Source: Hydractinia symbiolongicarpus
Lineage: Eukaryota > Cnidaria > Hydrozoa > Anthoathecata > Hydractiniidae
Direction: 5' to 3'
DNA: 64,000 nucleotides
NCBI RefSeq assembly: GCF_029227915.1
Contig: NC_079883.1
Coordinates: 26,350,001 to 26,414,000 of the forward strand
The notes under the pieces were generated by a model that ran no database searches, was not told where the DNA came from, and saw only the letters and a list, made by a program, of their open reading frames with translations. Below are positions 11,551 through 22,700 of this stretch, in pieces; within the stretch, counting starts at the first letter, position 1; each line of letters opens with the position of its first letter. The position numbers were made by a program, and so were the translations under genes.

Positions 11551-13098
11551 GTGAAGCTTCTGAATCTGCAGTGGTTTTTTAATGAAGTTGTCAAAAATGT
11601 TACTATGTAAAGGTCTGAAAAAACAGTTTCCGTTTGAGAACTCTTTTTGTGGCTTTCCTAAATGCAGTTAAAAATAGCAAAATGTAAATTGATCGGTGGT
11701 GAAAGACTAACCTCAAACTTAAAATTCCCTGTCACGCTAATTGCAAAGCCGAAAGCATCCCAACAAACATGGTCAAACCACTTACAAGCAACCCTTAAGC
11801 CTCCTCCTGTCTGGAATACTCACTTTATCGTTTTGTGATCGTTTTAATTTAATACAAGATTTCTCATCAGAAATAGTTTATTCGCATCTATGCTAAAAAA
11901 CGCTTTTGTGAATTTGACAATATTTTGAATGTTAGAACGGCTATAACTAGTATCGTGTTTGTTAATAAGGAAATAACAGTTGAAATGTTGGAAAAGGATT
12001 ATTCCTTAGCCAACCCTAATGTACAATCCTTCGCCTAAAAATCCTACTTGAAGCAGTTTTAAAAATAAATATAACGCACTACGGTTATGACTAATTGGGA
12101 GATGCTTAAACAGTGATAGAACCCATTCTTATTTCAGATATCGTGTCCGTCGCTCTTTAAATGTTTGTATTGTGGTTCATAATTTTTATTCAGGCCAGCG
12201 CTCATGAATAAGTTATTGATGTGAGTCTAGCTTGCTTGCTAAGGTTTCTCTTTCCATTCTCGTTTTTATCTGGCTAAATTTCCATTTTGATTTAAGTTAT
12301 ATAACAATAACGTTTTTGTAGTTTTTTAATTGCATAATAATAAAAAAAAATTAATATAATAATATTAATAAAAAAATAACACACCTTTCCCGAATTTTAT
12401 AATTTTTAATTATTATGACGTCTTCCAAGAATTTATAATGATTCTGTGCTCTTCAAATAAGGATATTCAGATAAAATATTAAATTATCATGAGAAAAATG
12501 AAGTTTTAAGAGCAATATAATATTCTGGATAAGATTTAAAAAAATAATTATTTTTCTATTGTTTTGTAAAATAATCGCTCGACGATCATTATAGTTTATA
12601 ATATTGCGTAAGTGTAAACCCACAACTGACGGTTTCACGCTACGCCAGTTGTATACTGTTATCAATTTTTTAACAAATGTAAATAAATTAGTCAAACTTT
12701 ACTTCGTATTGAGCACTGTTTTTGACATTTTTCACCGCATATTTATTTATTCATTTATATTTATTTATTTATATAATATGTAAACCCATGTATTAACTAT
12801 CTTAAGAACACTGTGTAAATGTTCTTAACCATATTAGGTCCGGGGTATTTTGAACATATTATAACCAGTGAGAAGTAGATTCTACTCCCTCCATAACTTT
12901 TAATAGGTCTTTCAAAATAAAATAAAACTGATGATGATGATGATGAATACGTCTGTCTGCCTCTCACGCAAAATGGTGAGAAGGAACAAAAAAAAGGCTG
13001 GGAGGTTAAAAGTAGGATAAATCTACGACAAACGGGCTAGTCGCAATAAATATTCCTTCACTTTAATTACTAACTTATTAAAAATTGCTCCCTCTCGT

Positions 13099-13335
13099 CT
13101 ATTCTTCGGCAGGCTGTTGAATGTCGAAGATGAAACTTGTTTCAACGAATTTTCGCAGACATCTCCTTCCAAGATAACTCCATTTTTTATTCATCTCAAT
13201 CGAGATGATTTCGTTCCACATTGAGATAGCTAGGGATTTATCGTTGATTCCCTGATTTGTAAGTTTCAATAATGATGGCTCGATGCACTGGTAGCCATTG
13301 ATTGTTCTTTCTTTTTTTAAAATCACCACGCACAA
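13099..13335 (-). CDS. Hypothetical 78-aa frame, possibly a terminal exon
   Basis: I do not recognise this product. The frame reads like protein (INGYQCIEPSLLKLTNQG, WSYLGRRCLRKFVETS) and ends in a stop, without low-complexity bias. There is no convincing acceptor and no partner exon. It may be the last exon of an unseen gene, a transposon remnant or chance. Confidence 0.25.
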   Translation of the reverse strand: MCVVILKKERTINGYQCIEPSLLKLTNQGINDKSLAISMWNEIISIEMNKKWSYLGRRCLRKFVETSFIFDIQQPAEE

Positions 13336-14319
13336 TGAGATGGAGTGATATGTAATATTTTAATACGTTTGTATATAACAAAGAAAAAGATGCCTCAATT
13401 CGCGGTTTCTTTTCTCGACATTTTATGTAGAAAAGTTGAAGCTGTTTTAAAATCTTAATAACGTGTTAACGAAAGCGTCTTCAATTCTATGGATTATTTG
13501 TTTTTGTTTCAATTGTCTACTTTGTATTTTGAAACTCGTTGAAACAGACTACCGCGCTGTTTGCTTGGCTTTAACAAATAGATTTTCAGAACTGGCACCG
13601 TTATTTTTATATAAAAAAAGACCACAGGCTGCTTCATTGGACTTCTGCTTCGCTAGTTTATCTGGTCGGCTGATGCGAAGTCTCTTTTCGAAATCTGCTC
13701 TATTTATAATTTTCCGGTTGAAAGACACAACCTAATCAGGCTTATCTAATATGCTTCCGCCCAAATCCGTAGCTAAGTTTAAAACGAAGATCGAAAAACA
13801 TAAGGAATGAATAAAGAAATAACTCCGTACTTTAGAAAATTACCCCCGGCTACGACCTAGACACTTATGAAAAATTAATTTGTCGGTCTTATAACTATAT
13901 TTGGATCTTGTACCTAAAAGGGCTATTAACACATTGCATAATTATAATCACAGATAAACAATTTAAAAATTCACTTAAAATTATCCCGTCGAAAATAGTA
14001 ACAAGATATAAGTCAAAGTATGTATGTATGCTGTAATAAGCGCTACATCACATAAATTCCTGTTGAAACTGTTTTTTGATTCTTTTCTTTTTTGAAGGCG
14101 CTTTGATTTAAAGCAGGCAACTTGTGGCAAAATCGTTTAATAGAAGCAAAGTCTTAACCATATAATAGAAGCAAGTCTTAACCATATAATTGCAATAATT
14201 GCGAAAAGAGTGGTGACGTTCTCTTAGTGAACTCTATATCATTGTAAGTTAAAAGTCACCACTATATACTCACACCTAAATATGTAATCGAGATCCGTTA
14301 AATGACCATCTAAATATTC

Positions 14320-14430
14320 GTTATCATAATTTAATAATGACCACCTGTTTCTTTAGCCAAGATCCGTTATCATAATTTAATAATGACCACCTGTTTTTTT
14401 AGCCAAGATCTGTTATCATAATTTAATATC
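14320..14430. repeat. 46-bp tandem repeat, about 2.5 units
   Basis: TTATCATAATTTAATAATGA recurs at 14321 and 14367 with a partial third unit at 14413. Each unit also carries GACCACCTGTTT and AGCCAAGATC. No coding role is apparent. Confidence 0.75.
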
Positions 14431-14612
14431 TTATGTGTGTCTTTAAGAATACGTTAACACCAATAATCCATGTATTTATAATAAAATTAATTCATTCAAA
14501 AATCAGATTCCAAACAATGCTGTGCACAACTTTTTTAAAATGAAAACATGAAAAACTACCCGGTTTGCTCACACATTTAGATCATTACAAGATAGCGGCG
14601 AATTAAGACTAG

Positions 14613-15378
14613 TTGGCAGGAGACCAACCTAAAATATCCTTGAAAGTTTGGGAAGGTGGAATGCAGACGTTGGTTTTTCCTTTAACTTTAAACGTATATC
14701 TACGGGTCGAGAAAGTAGGCAAAACAGGACATTCTTGTTTGTTAATGTGTGGCGATGTTGAATCATATCTAGGTCCGACAACATCATACGGATCTGCGAA
14801 AAGAATGTGTGGTAAAATGATTTTTCAATAAAACGCACGAGGTTTCCTTTGGAAAATTTTCGAACCTAGAAGCAATTTTTCAAACATTCAAAAATATAGA
14901 TATCAAAGGCTTGACAGAAGTGTACATAGCTACTCCTTTTTTCTCTAGTAACGATAACTTGGGCTACATTCCAGGATACACATTATTCAAAATAAATTGC
15001 GAAAAAGGCTAAGGAGGGGTTATGCCGATGTATGTCTTTACTAACTTACAATGGAAAAGGCGTTTAGGCTTGGAAAGTGACGATATAGAATGTATCTGGA
15101 TTGAAATTTTCCGAACAAATTCAAAAAGATTCTTAATATGTTGCATGTTCAGACCCCTGCAAGTTCTAAACATCACTCGGAAAACTTTTAAAGTAGCTTT
15201 ACTAACATATTCCCACGCATTACAGAACTTTCCAAGGAGGACAGATTTAAATGTAAACTACTTGAAACGTAATAAGTGCAAATCTATTAAAGATATCTTT
15301 AGCATTTATGGTTTTTTGCAAAAACGTTTACCCATTCTTTTGATAAATAATGCTTTTCAACAGATTCCATTATTATAA
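14613..15378 (+). pseudogene. Fragment of LINE endonuclease ORF with decayed 2A-like motif
   Basis: Broken plus-strand frames resemble the start of a non-LTR retrotransposon polyprotein. LLMCGDVESYLGP (about 14740-14780) matches the LLxxCGDVESNPGP block that opens many CR1/L2-type ORFs. Downstream the text matches the apurinic-type endonuclease: ETF-like KNIDIKGLTEVYIATP, YIPGYTLFK, then YVFTNLQWKRRLGLESDDIE and CIWIEIFRTNSKRFLICCMF. Reverse transcriptase is absent, and stops and frameshifts separate the pieces. It is a dead fragment. Confidence 0.65.
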
Positions 15379-18300
15379 ATTCTAGTTCTAGGGTGAAAAC
15401 AAATAATAACTTGGTTTGAAATAAAAACTTTATAAAATCAAGCAATGGAAAACATAAACAACCAAAATCAATCGTCCATCGCAAGTGAAGAATGAGAACT
15501 CGATCAAGTTCCTTTACTAGCCCCAGAAATTGTAACACCCAGACAAGCTAACTAATTATTTACAGTATCCAATATACTGGATATAAAAAGCAGCCTGTGC
15601 CAGGGACTTGTTAGCCGTCAAGTACCCGCTAGATGCTTTGATATCAGGTAACAAACCCTGGGGACGATAATTGGTTGGATCTGTTAAACAAGTAATAATT
15701 TTTTTGATACATTGTGTTTTCTGCATTGTGTTAATTTTTAAGATAATATTCCATAATATCTTGCGATGAAGGTCATACGGATGTCAGCAGGGTGTATGAC
15801 TCAACTAAAAAATGCTCATAGTCACTTAATGGCGAGAGTTAAAGTATTAACAATGGTGGCATGTAGAAAAACAAAGAAGCAAGGGGAAACATGTGTCTTG
15901 CAATAATAGGAAAGTATTCTTTTAAAACACATGACATCCGAAAGGCTTTATCGCTGTAGGTGGTCCACTTGATTTAAAACACACCGTATACCTTTACTTT
16001 AAGCTGCACTTAGATGTAGAACATGGTTACTTGCACTGAAGCGATCATTCTAGCGAATAATTAGACGGTTTAAATTTTATAACGCATCTTATTGTGCTGT
16101 TGCTAAATGACTCAACTAACACAATGTGGATGATAAACAACGTTATAGGCGATTTAGCGGAGTGAATTAGTTAGAATCTTTTTATTTTTCCCACTAGTCA
16201 ATAAGACCTGTGGAAACGTGGAAAACTCCACTTAGGCAGAAAAACAATAGGAAAGACCCGTCATTTGAATTTTGATCACGTAAGCAATTATTTCTGTTTA
16301 TTGCATACTGCCCTTTACAAAAAAAATTAATCTGAAAATGCAAAAAAAAGAACTTTTGCAAGGAGTAAGTCCTAAGTTAACAAAAAAGTTCTTAAAATCT
16401 TACAGAAAATTTCAAATGTCAAATCGCATTCAATCCTTCCCACAAAACCTTACAAAAAAAATATATATATATACACCTTACGAGGTGTAAACTCTAGTTG
16501 ATAGAAAGTTACAACATCGACAGTCACAATACCGGCAATAGCAAAACCGGCAGTTACAACACCGATAGTTACAAAACCGACAGTTACAACGTCAATAAGA
16601 ACGTCAAAAATAACGCATCTAAAATATGTACATCTTTAAGTGAGTGTGTTGAAAACCTTTATAAGAATGTCGAAAACGCCGGCCTGAAAGATTACGCACA
16701 AATCAACAAAAATCAGTTCTTTACACATTTTAAATATCATGTTTTCCCTAAAAACTTATAAAAAATATTAAAAAGTCACAGTTTAGAAAACATCAAGTTT
16801 TTTTCGGTTGCATAGCATCGTCTCCCACAAAAATTTACACAAAATGTGAAAATCAACCGCTTAACAACACAAAATAATTTTTTTTTCGGTATGATCCGTA
16901 CTGCCCTTTTCCAAACATCTTAAACCGAAATGTCAAAAAAGTGGCGAGTAAAGGGAGTAAATTTTAAATCAACAAAGATCATTATTTTGGAAACATTGTA
17001 TGCAGTCCTTCTTCACGAAAGTTTACACAAAATGTAAAACAGAATGGTTTCTGTGTAGCAAATTTAAATCAACAAAAATTAGTTTATTCGACAGGTGGTA
17101 TATTGTCTTTGCCCCCAAATCAGTGATTTTAGTATATTGCATACAGTACTCAACCATTGGAGTTTATACAAAATATGAAAAATACAACTTGCACGGTGTA
17201 AAATGTTATTCAAATAGTCAGTGGGTTTCCCCGTCTTTTTTTATACCGCACTGGGTGCGTTTCACTCCTTGAGATATCATTTATCGTGACAGACGGACAG
17301 ACGTATATGGGTGTTATAAAATGGATAAAATTTATTACTTTTAATATATATATTTGCATAAGTGAGAACCCCCTACAAAAGTTGAACATGAAATGTTAAA
17401 AAAAGTATTTATTTATTATTGAATTTTTACACTGGATTAAAAAAAGTTACATTTCAGTAGGCTAAGTACTGCTATAAATGTGTGCCCTGTTTTATTTACA
17501 ATAACAAAAATTATATTAAATTAAAGAAATAAAAAGTATCTAACGGAAAATAAAATACTCTAATTTTTATTTTATTTATACAGATGCGAAAAAGAAAGAA
17601 AAAGAAAAAGTGGAACTAAAAACAGATGGACTTTCAGCGCATTCTTACATTTTGAAAAGTCCTCAATCTTTCTTAAATCATTTGGCAGTTCATTGAATGT
17701 TTTTGCACCGCAGAAATGAATCATATTCATTCTTATATTCAAACTTTACACCAGGCAGTCTAATTAACGAATTTTTGCCTCTATTGTTTTTTCTATGACT
17801 CATCAATTTAAAATATCCATCGAAATTTTTCACACAGCTTTCTGTCGATACATTTCTTCACAAAAGAGCAGTTGTTCATTTTCATACAACATTCGTGACT
17901 TTTTAGCGGGAGGTTAACTCTACTAATGATCATAAAAGGCTCAGTTGTGGAGTGATTTGAGTTTATCAATTTTTAGTTTTCGTTTTGCTTGTGTGAATTT
18001 GACTATAATATGCTATGACAGGCATAATGAGCATGTTGTAGATGTTGACAACATCAGCTTTTGTAAGGTATGGTCTAACTTTAGCCATCAGCTTGATTTG
18101 ATTCGAAGCTTGTTTGCATTTTGCTTCAAAGTCAGTTAACAGTGTTAACGCTGGATCAACAATATTTTCCAGGTATTTGTATTCGTCAGTATTGTTAATT
18201 TGCGTCGAAAATCATGTCGAAAGAATTGATTTTTGTTGATTTTAATATTATTCAATTCAAATTGTTCTCCTTTAGCATTTCAAATTAAAATATTGTGAAA

Positions 18301-18793
18301 TTTTCAAAAAAAACCCGCGAAACTATGGAATTTTCTTCCAGCAAAAATACTCTGTGGGAATAAAAAAGTCGTTACATTATCCTAAACAGTTCAGTGAGTC
18401 TTTGGAAGATTTTGTGGCTCGTTACATCTCCTATAATTCATGCTCAAGAAAGAGTACTCGCCAAAGGTTACAAAAGTTTTAGGATTTGCACACACATTCC
18501 TGTGGGTATGAATACTGGAAAATATCGAGTCAAATAATTGTTATTGAAATTAATTAGGTTTTTGGAAGCACCAGACCACTAAAAAATATTTCATTATTTT
18601 TAAGGGAATTTTGTTTTTAAATGGATTTATTTTAATTCTGTGGTCGGTTGTGTGCATTTTTTACCTGCAGGAATTAGTTTGCATTTCCATTACTCTTAAT
18701 GCATAATCAACACAATATGTTGCGCGGAAAGTGTTTCACATAATTATTCTCATGCAGAATGTTCTTTGCAAAAAATCGAAAATTAATTTTACA
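15379..18793. other. Intergenic AT-rich DNA with Helitron-like ends
   Basis: At about 16194 a Helitron-like 3' end lies in reverse orientation (minus strand CTAG before T, preceded by the GTGGA/TCCAC hairpin). Another reverse fragment with the ACCCATATACGTCTGTC block lies at about 17200-17325. A 15-bp repeat at 16507-16596 is listed separately. No gene was supported. Confidence 0.35.
16507..16596 (+). repeat. 15-bp minisatellite, six units
   Basis: Six diverged copies of an AGTTACAACACCGAC-like unit lie in tandem. In one frame they read as five-residue repeats of SYNTD type inside an 87-codon frame at 16498-16761. There is no supporting splice or start context, so coding is doubtful. Confidence 0.6.
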
Positions 18794-18935
18794 TCTATTT
18801 TAAAATACCCGCATACGTCTGTCTGTCTGTCTGTCACGCAAAATGTTAGCTTAGCTGCGCACGTAGCGAGATGCACGCAATGCGGTATAAAAAGGACGGG
18901 CGAACCCGTGGATTTTTCTACCGGCTAACGACCAG
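18794..18935 (+). mobile_element. Short Helitron-like element (second subfamily)
   Basis: The 142-bp unit starts TC after A and ends ..GGCTAACGACCAG before T, with CCAG in place of the usual CTAG. It contains ACCCGCATACGTCTGTC and a terminal GTGGATTTTTCTAC hairpin-like block shared with longer copies. Related pieces are at about 9985-10105 and 17200-17325 in reverse. Confidence 0.45.
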
Positions 18936-19613
18936 TTTTATATAAATGTACCAATTAAAACGTGCAGATGTAAAACGGCAACATAACTGTATAGTAATTC
19001 TGTCCGCTCAATATCCATTTTCATTTACGTTTTTGTCGCATCTAAATGTCTTTGCCGTGATTCCTGATATTATTTCGTTCGTCGATGCATCATAACTACA
19101 ATATGGTTTAATTACTTCTAAAACAAAAATAAAATTATTACCCTTCATTTATTTCGTATAAAAGCTTCAAATGTTTTAGCAGCTCCTGTGAATATACCAA
19201 GTTATTATTTGATTTCTGCCTTGTTATTCTCTGTCTCTATAAAAAAGCCAATGACACAGTAGTGGTGTGACAATGCAATCCTGACTTCACTTAGTAGTAT
19301 GCCAATCAATTTAGCTGTGAATGCATAGTTGCCAATTCAGGCACATTCAATCTTGCCGGCATCAATTTGGCTTGTCTAGTATCGCAACTAAAACGGTTGC
19401 AATTTTATCGGTGCTTTTTACCACTAGCTTTAATAACCCTAATAATCGTAGCCCTAATAAAAGGTTTTTCTAAGACTCAACACGCAAAACGGAAATTTAT
19501 GTATAAACAAAACATTGTATGCTCTAATAAAAATTTATTAATTAAAGGTAAACAAGTGACTCATTTAATCTACTAACCAGGCCTTTTTATTCTTTGCGAC
19601 CACATTTTCCGCC
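18936..19613. other. 3' flank of gene A, no further exon identified
   Basis: I looked here for a counterpart of the last (cytoplasmic) exon of gene B and did not see one. A plus-strand frame at 19367-19576 contains a hydrophobic run but has no other support. Confidence 0.3.
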
Positions 19614-19705
19614 TCAAGACAAGTACCGACGCAAAAGTAGTACTAAAACACCTGCTACAATGACAAGAGTAATTTTTAGTGACATTTTGTTGTGGTCAGC
19701 AGCAA
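19614..19705 (-). CDS. Gene A exon 5: transmembrane helix and stop
   Basis: The acceptor TATAG is followed in phase by AADHNKMSLK, the helix ITLVIVAGVLVLLL, then RRYLS and TGA. Just past the stop, another frame reads KMWSQR, matching KCWSQR of gene B exon 5. The gene B-like tail has therefore been lost by a small indel. Confidence 0.65.
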
Positions 19706-22700
19706 CTATAAAAAAAGGTAAAATAAATTAATAAGGATCGTTTGATGAAGTTATTTTAGCTTGTTCTTAAACATTTACTTAATCTACACATATTCACACA
19801 CGCATCCCTTTTAGCCATCATTTTATGAGTTCTGTATCTAATCTCGAGGTTTATTCAAAACAATAACAGTATTCAATATTTGATTACAGTAAAAAATAAC
19901 TGACACCTTTTTGCATCTATTTCGGAATAACACACATGACGTACACGCTAAATCTTCTCATTTTATAAACACTCCCGGGCCATGGTGTGAATTTTCACAC
20001 AATCTGGCCTACACATGTGCCCAAGTAGCGCTTTTTGCAGCATACTGGGGCCAGAGATTTGAATTTGTGTTTTTTATCAATTTTCACAACTTCATAGAAT
20101 AAGAATTGTCTAAGCAGGTAGTTTTTAGCGTTTTCTCAACGTATTTCCGGATTCTGACGGCACATCGCGTAAATTTCTGCAAAATACATTCACATCTTGT
20201 TAAAGAAAATTTTGTACATTATTCACACAAGTAATAATATACACTGTTTATGTATAGAGACACTAACTCTGAGAATGTCAAACTGCACATCCAAATGTTT
20301 AACGCGGACATGGGACCTTAGCAAAACCACATTTTTGAAACACTTGCTGTATCTAAACACGGCTTAACCAGTGTTTATTGACTTATTTATTAAATTGAAC
20401 CAATCCAGACCTTCTTTTTGACACCTATATTTCGATTACCATAGTTTTGACACATTTTTTTTCTTGTATTGGAAGCTGTTGTGTGAATTTTGTAATACCA
20501 TACCAGATGAGGATTTACTACTCTTACCCGAAAAACATGTAGGAACGTTACAGTATTCCCACAGGCGCGAAAATTCATTTACATAACACCAGGGTGCTTT
20601 TGCATATCCTTGAGGATTTCTGCAAAAGTTGTTCTGTAAGTTGCTATAAAGTGGTGCAGATAAAAATGGATTAATACTCCAAGGTAGACATGTCTTCCCA
20701 GCCATAGTAATGTTGACAGTACCGTTGTACGACTCTCCATTTCCTTCATAACAGTGTTCGGTATAATTCATTTCTGCATATGTGAAAGCTAAAAAAATGA
20801 TTAAATATTTTACCTTATTAAATGAGTTAAAGAAAAAAGGGTAAAATTAAGAGCTAAACAACTTAAGTAATACATTGACACCAGTTGTCTAATTTCAACG
20901 TTCAAACCCAACCGTGTTTGGATACCATACTTGTGTTTCAGATTGTTGCCCTTTAGTGGATTAACCTCCTCTAGCAGAAGTTCTTGAGCAATTATGTGGT
21001 TAGAAATTGTACCATTCATTTTTTTAACGTTGTATATCTAGCTTACGCATCTAAATATCATACACCTTCGTGGTGTGCAGACTACACTGTAGTTAAAGGC
21101 TAATGCTGCTTGCTAAATATAAGAATCTTATTGGGGGTTTGTAATCATGCGAAATTACTTTCTTGAAGTGATTGCACACTAACTTCGGTGATTATTATTT
21201 TTATTCGAGAAATGGTAACTAAGTAACGTGTGCTCATGTCCTTCATTTACCTGTTGAAAATAATGTCGTTAGGAACGATCGCATTTAATAACGCTTGTTC
21301 AATAGAGCCAATTGGACTGCAAATGATGATAGTAGCTACTACGTCTCTAAGTTTCCTTATCAATGGCTTTACAGAAAATCAATGTTAACCTAAGGACGAG
21401 ATAACCCTACAGAGTTTTGCGCAATTTTTTGGTTATTAAAATTTTTCAGGCAGTTATTATTTACACAAATACATAAATCTGCATACAAAAATGAACTTAC
21501 GAAGTAGTTGACAACGCTCAACGTTGTTGATTTCTTTCTTCGGAAAGTTGCTACAGTCACTTGCATTGGCAATTAATCCTGGATGAGGAAGTTTGTCTGG
21601 GCATAGTCTATAGAGACGTTCGTAAAGCCCTATACCGTCCTTGATCAAATTATAGCAATCTTTTCTTTCGCAAATTCTTCGACACGGTGGCGATATAACA
21701 GTTTTATTATCACTTTTTGATACCAAACATGTTTGATGTCTTACAAAACATGATAACTGTATCACCATATTTGCACAAGCATACATTGTTTTGATGTTAT
21801 TGTCTATGAAGAGCTTAAATGAGCTTAGCAATGGATTGAAAGCTAAATTCTCAGTACAGCTATAAAACCTAAAAAATACCAAATAATAAATAATAAGGCA
21901 TTAAAATTAAATAACGTTATTGAAAGGAGACGGACGGGCAAAATGTATTAAAGATGGGTATACATATATTATATACAAGTATTATAGACCAGTCTGGGAA
22001 CCCGGTGAGTCGGCAAAATGTCGACTTCAGCGATAAGTGACTGAATGATCCGGTGCCTGATCGAAAGTATAAAAATTTCAAACATAACAGTAGAAGTTGC
22101 AGCTGCTTTAAATAAGCATTACACTTTACATTATACTTACATCAGCGAAAACCAGGTTTACAAGGATTCCAAAATTAGGCGCCAAAATTAGTACCTGTCG
22201 TGCTCAAATATTAAGTCAAGCATTCTGTGTGCGTAAACTCTGCCCTTTTTTCTTTTAAAATAATGCAAAAGTAAGGTAGACCATTGCATGTCTTGATTGG
22301 AATATCTTCCTTGGTATATTGATTGATTTGTCTTGTAATTTCGCAACTGTTGCATACAAACTCCGTTTGGCAGTACAACGCTGTAATTTTGGCATCTAAA
22401 ACAATAAATCTTTTAACAAATTCTGCTACATGATTAACCAAATATTTGTGTAACGATCTAATCTATGAAATACAATTAGTTTCTTTCAAGTGACAAAAAT
22501 GAAAAATAGTAAACGCAATAAGCCTTTTTCCGAATCTCTTTCTGTTTCGCGAAGTATACTTTCCAAAATACCGAATACCTTGAAAACAAGATTTGTTATG
22601 AGCAAATGTTTACTTTGCAGCGACGAAGTGCATAATATGGTTTGTTTACTTCGCAATATTTGCAATATCATACAATGTAATATTCATACAATCTAACTAT

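Larger units (their letters stand above)
11551..14590. other. Intergenic AT-rich DNA with simple repeats
   Basis: The stretch holds TATT-type low-complexity sequence (12735-12775), a GAT run (12931-12946) and a probable small Helitron-like piece near 12946-13040 whose 3' end reads CTAG before T. A 46-bp tandem repeat at 14320-14430 is listed separately. Apart from the weak frame at 13099-13335 I see no gene. Confidence 0.35.

Noticed and set aside
22211-22441. Minus-strand frame reading FVKRFIVLDAKITALYC over gene A exon 2
   Set aside because: It ends in a stop before the donor and does not match gene B. The shifted frame beginning CQNYSVVLPNG does, and stays open across the exon.
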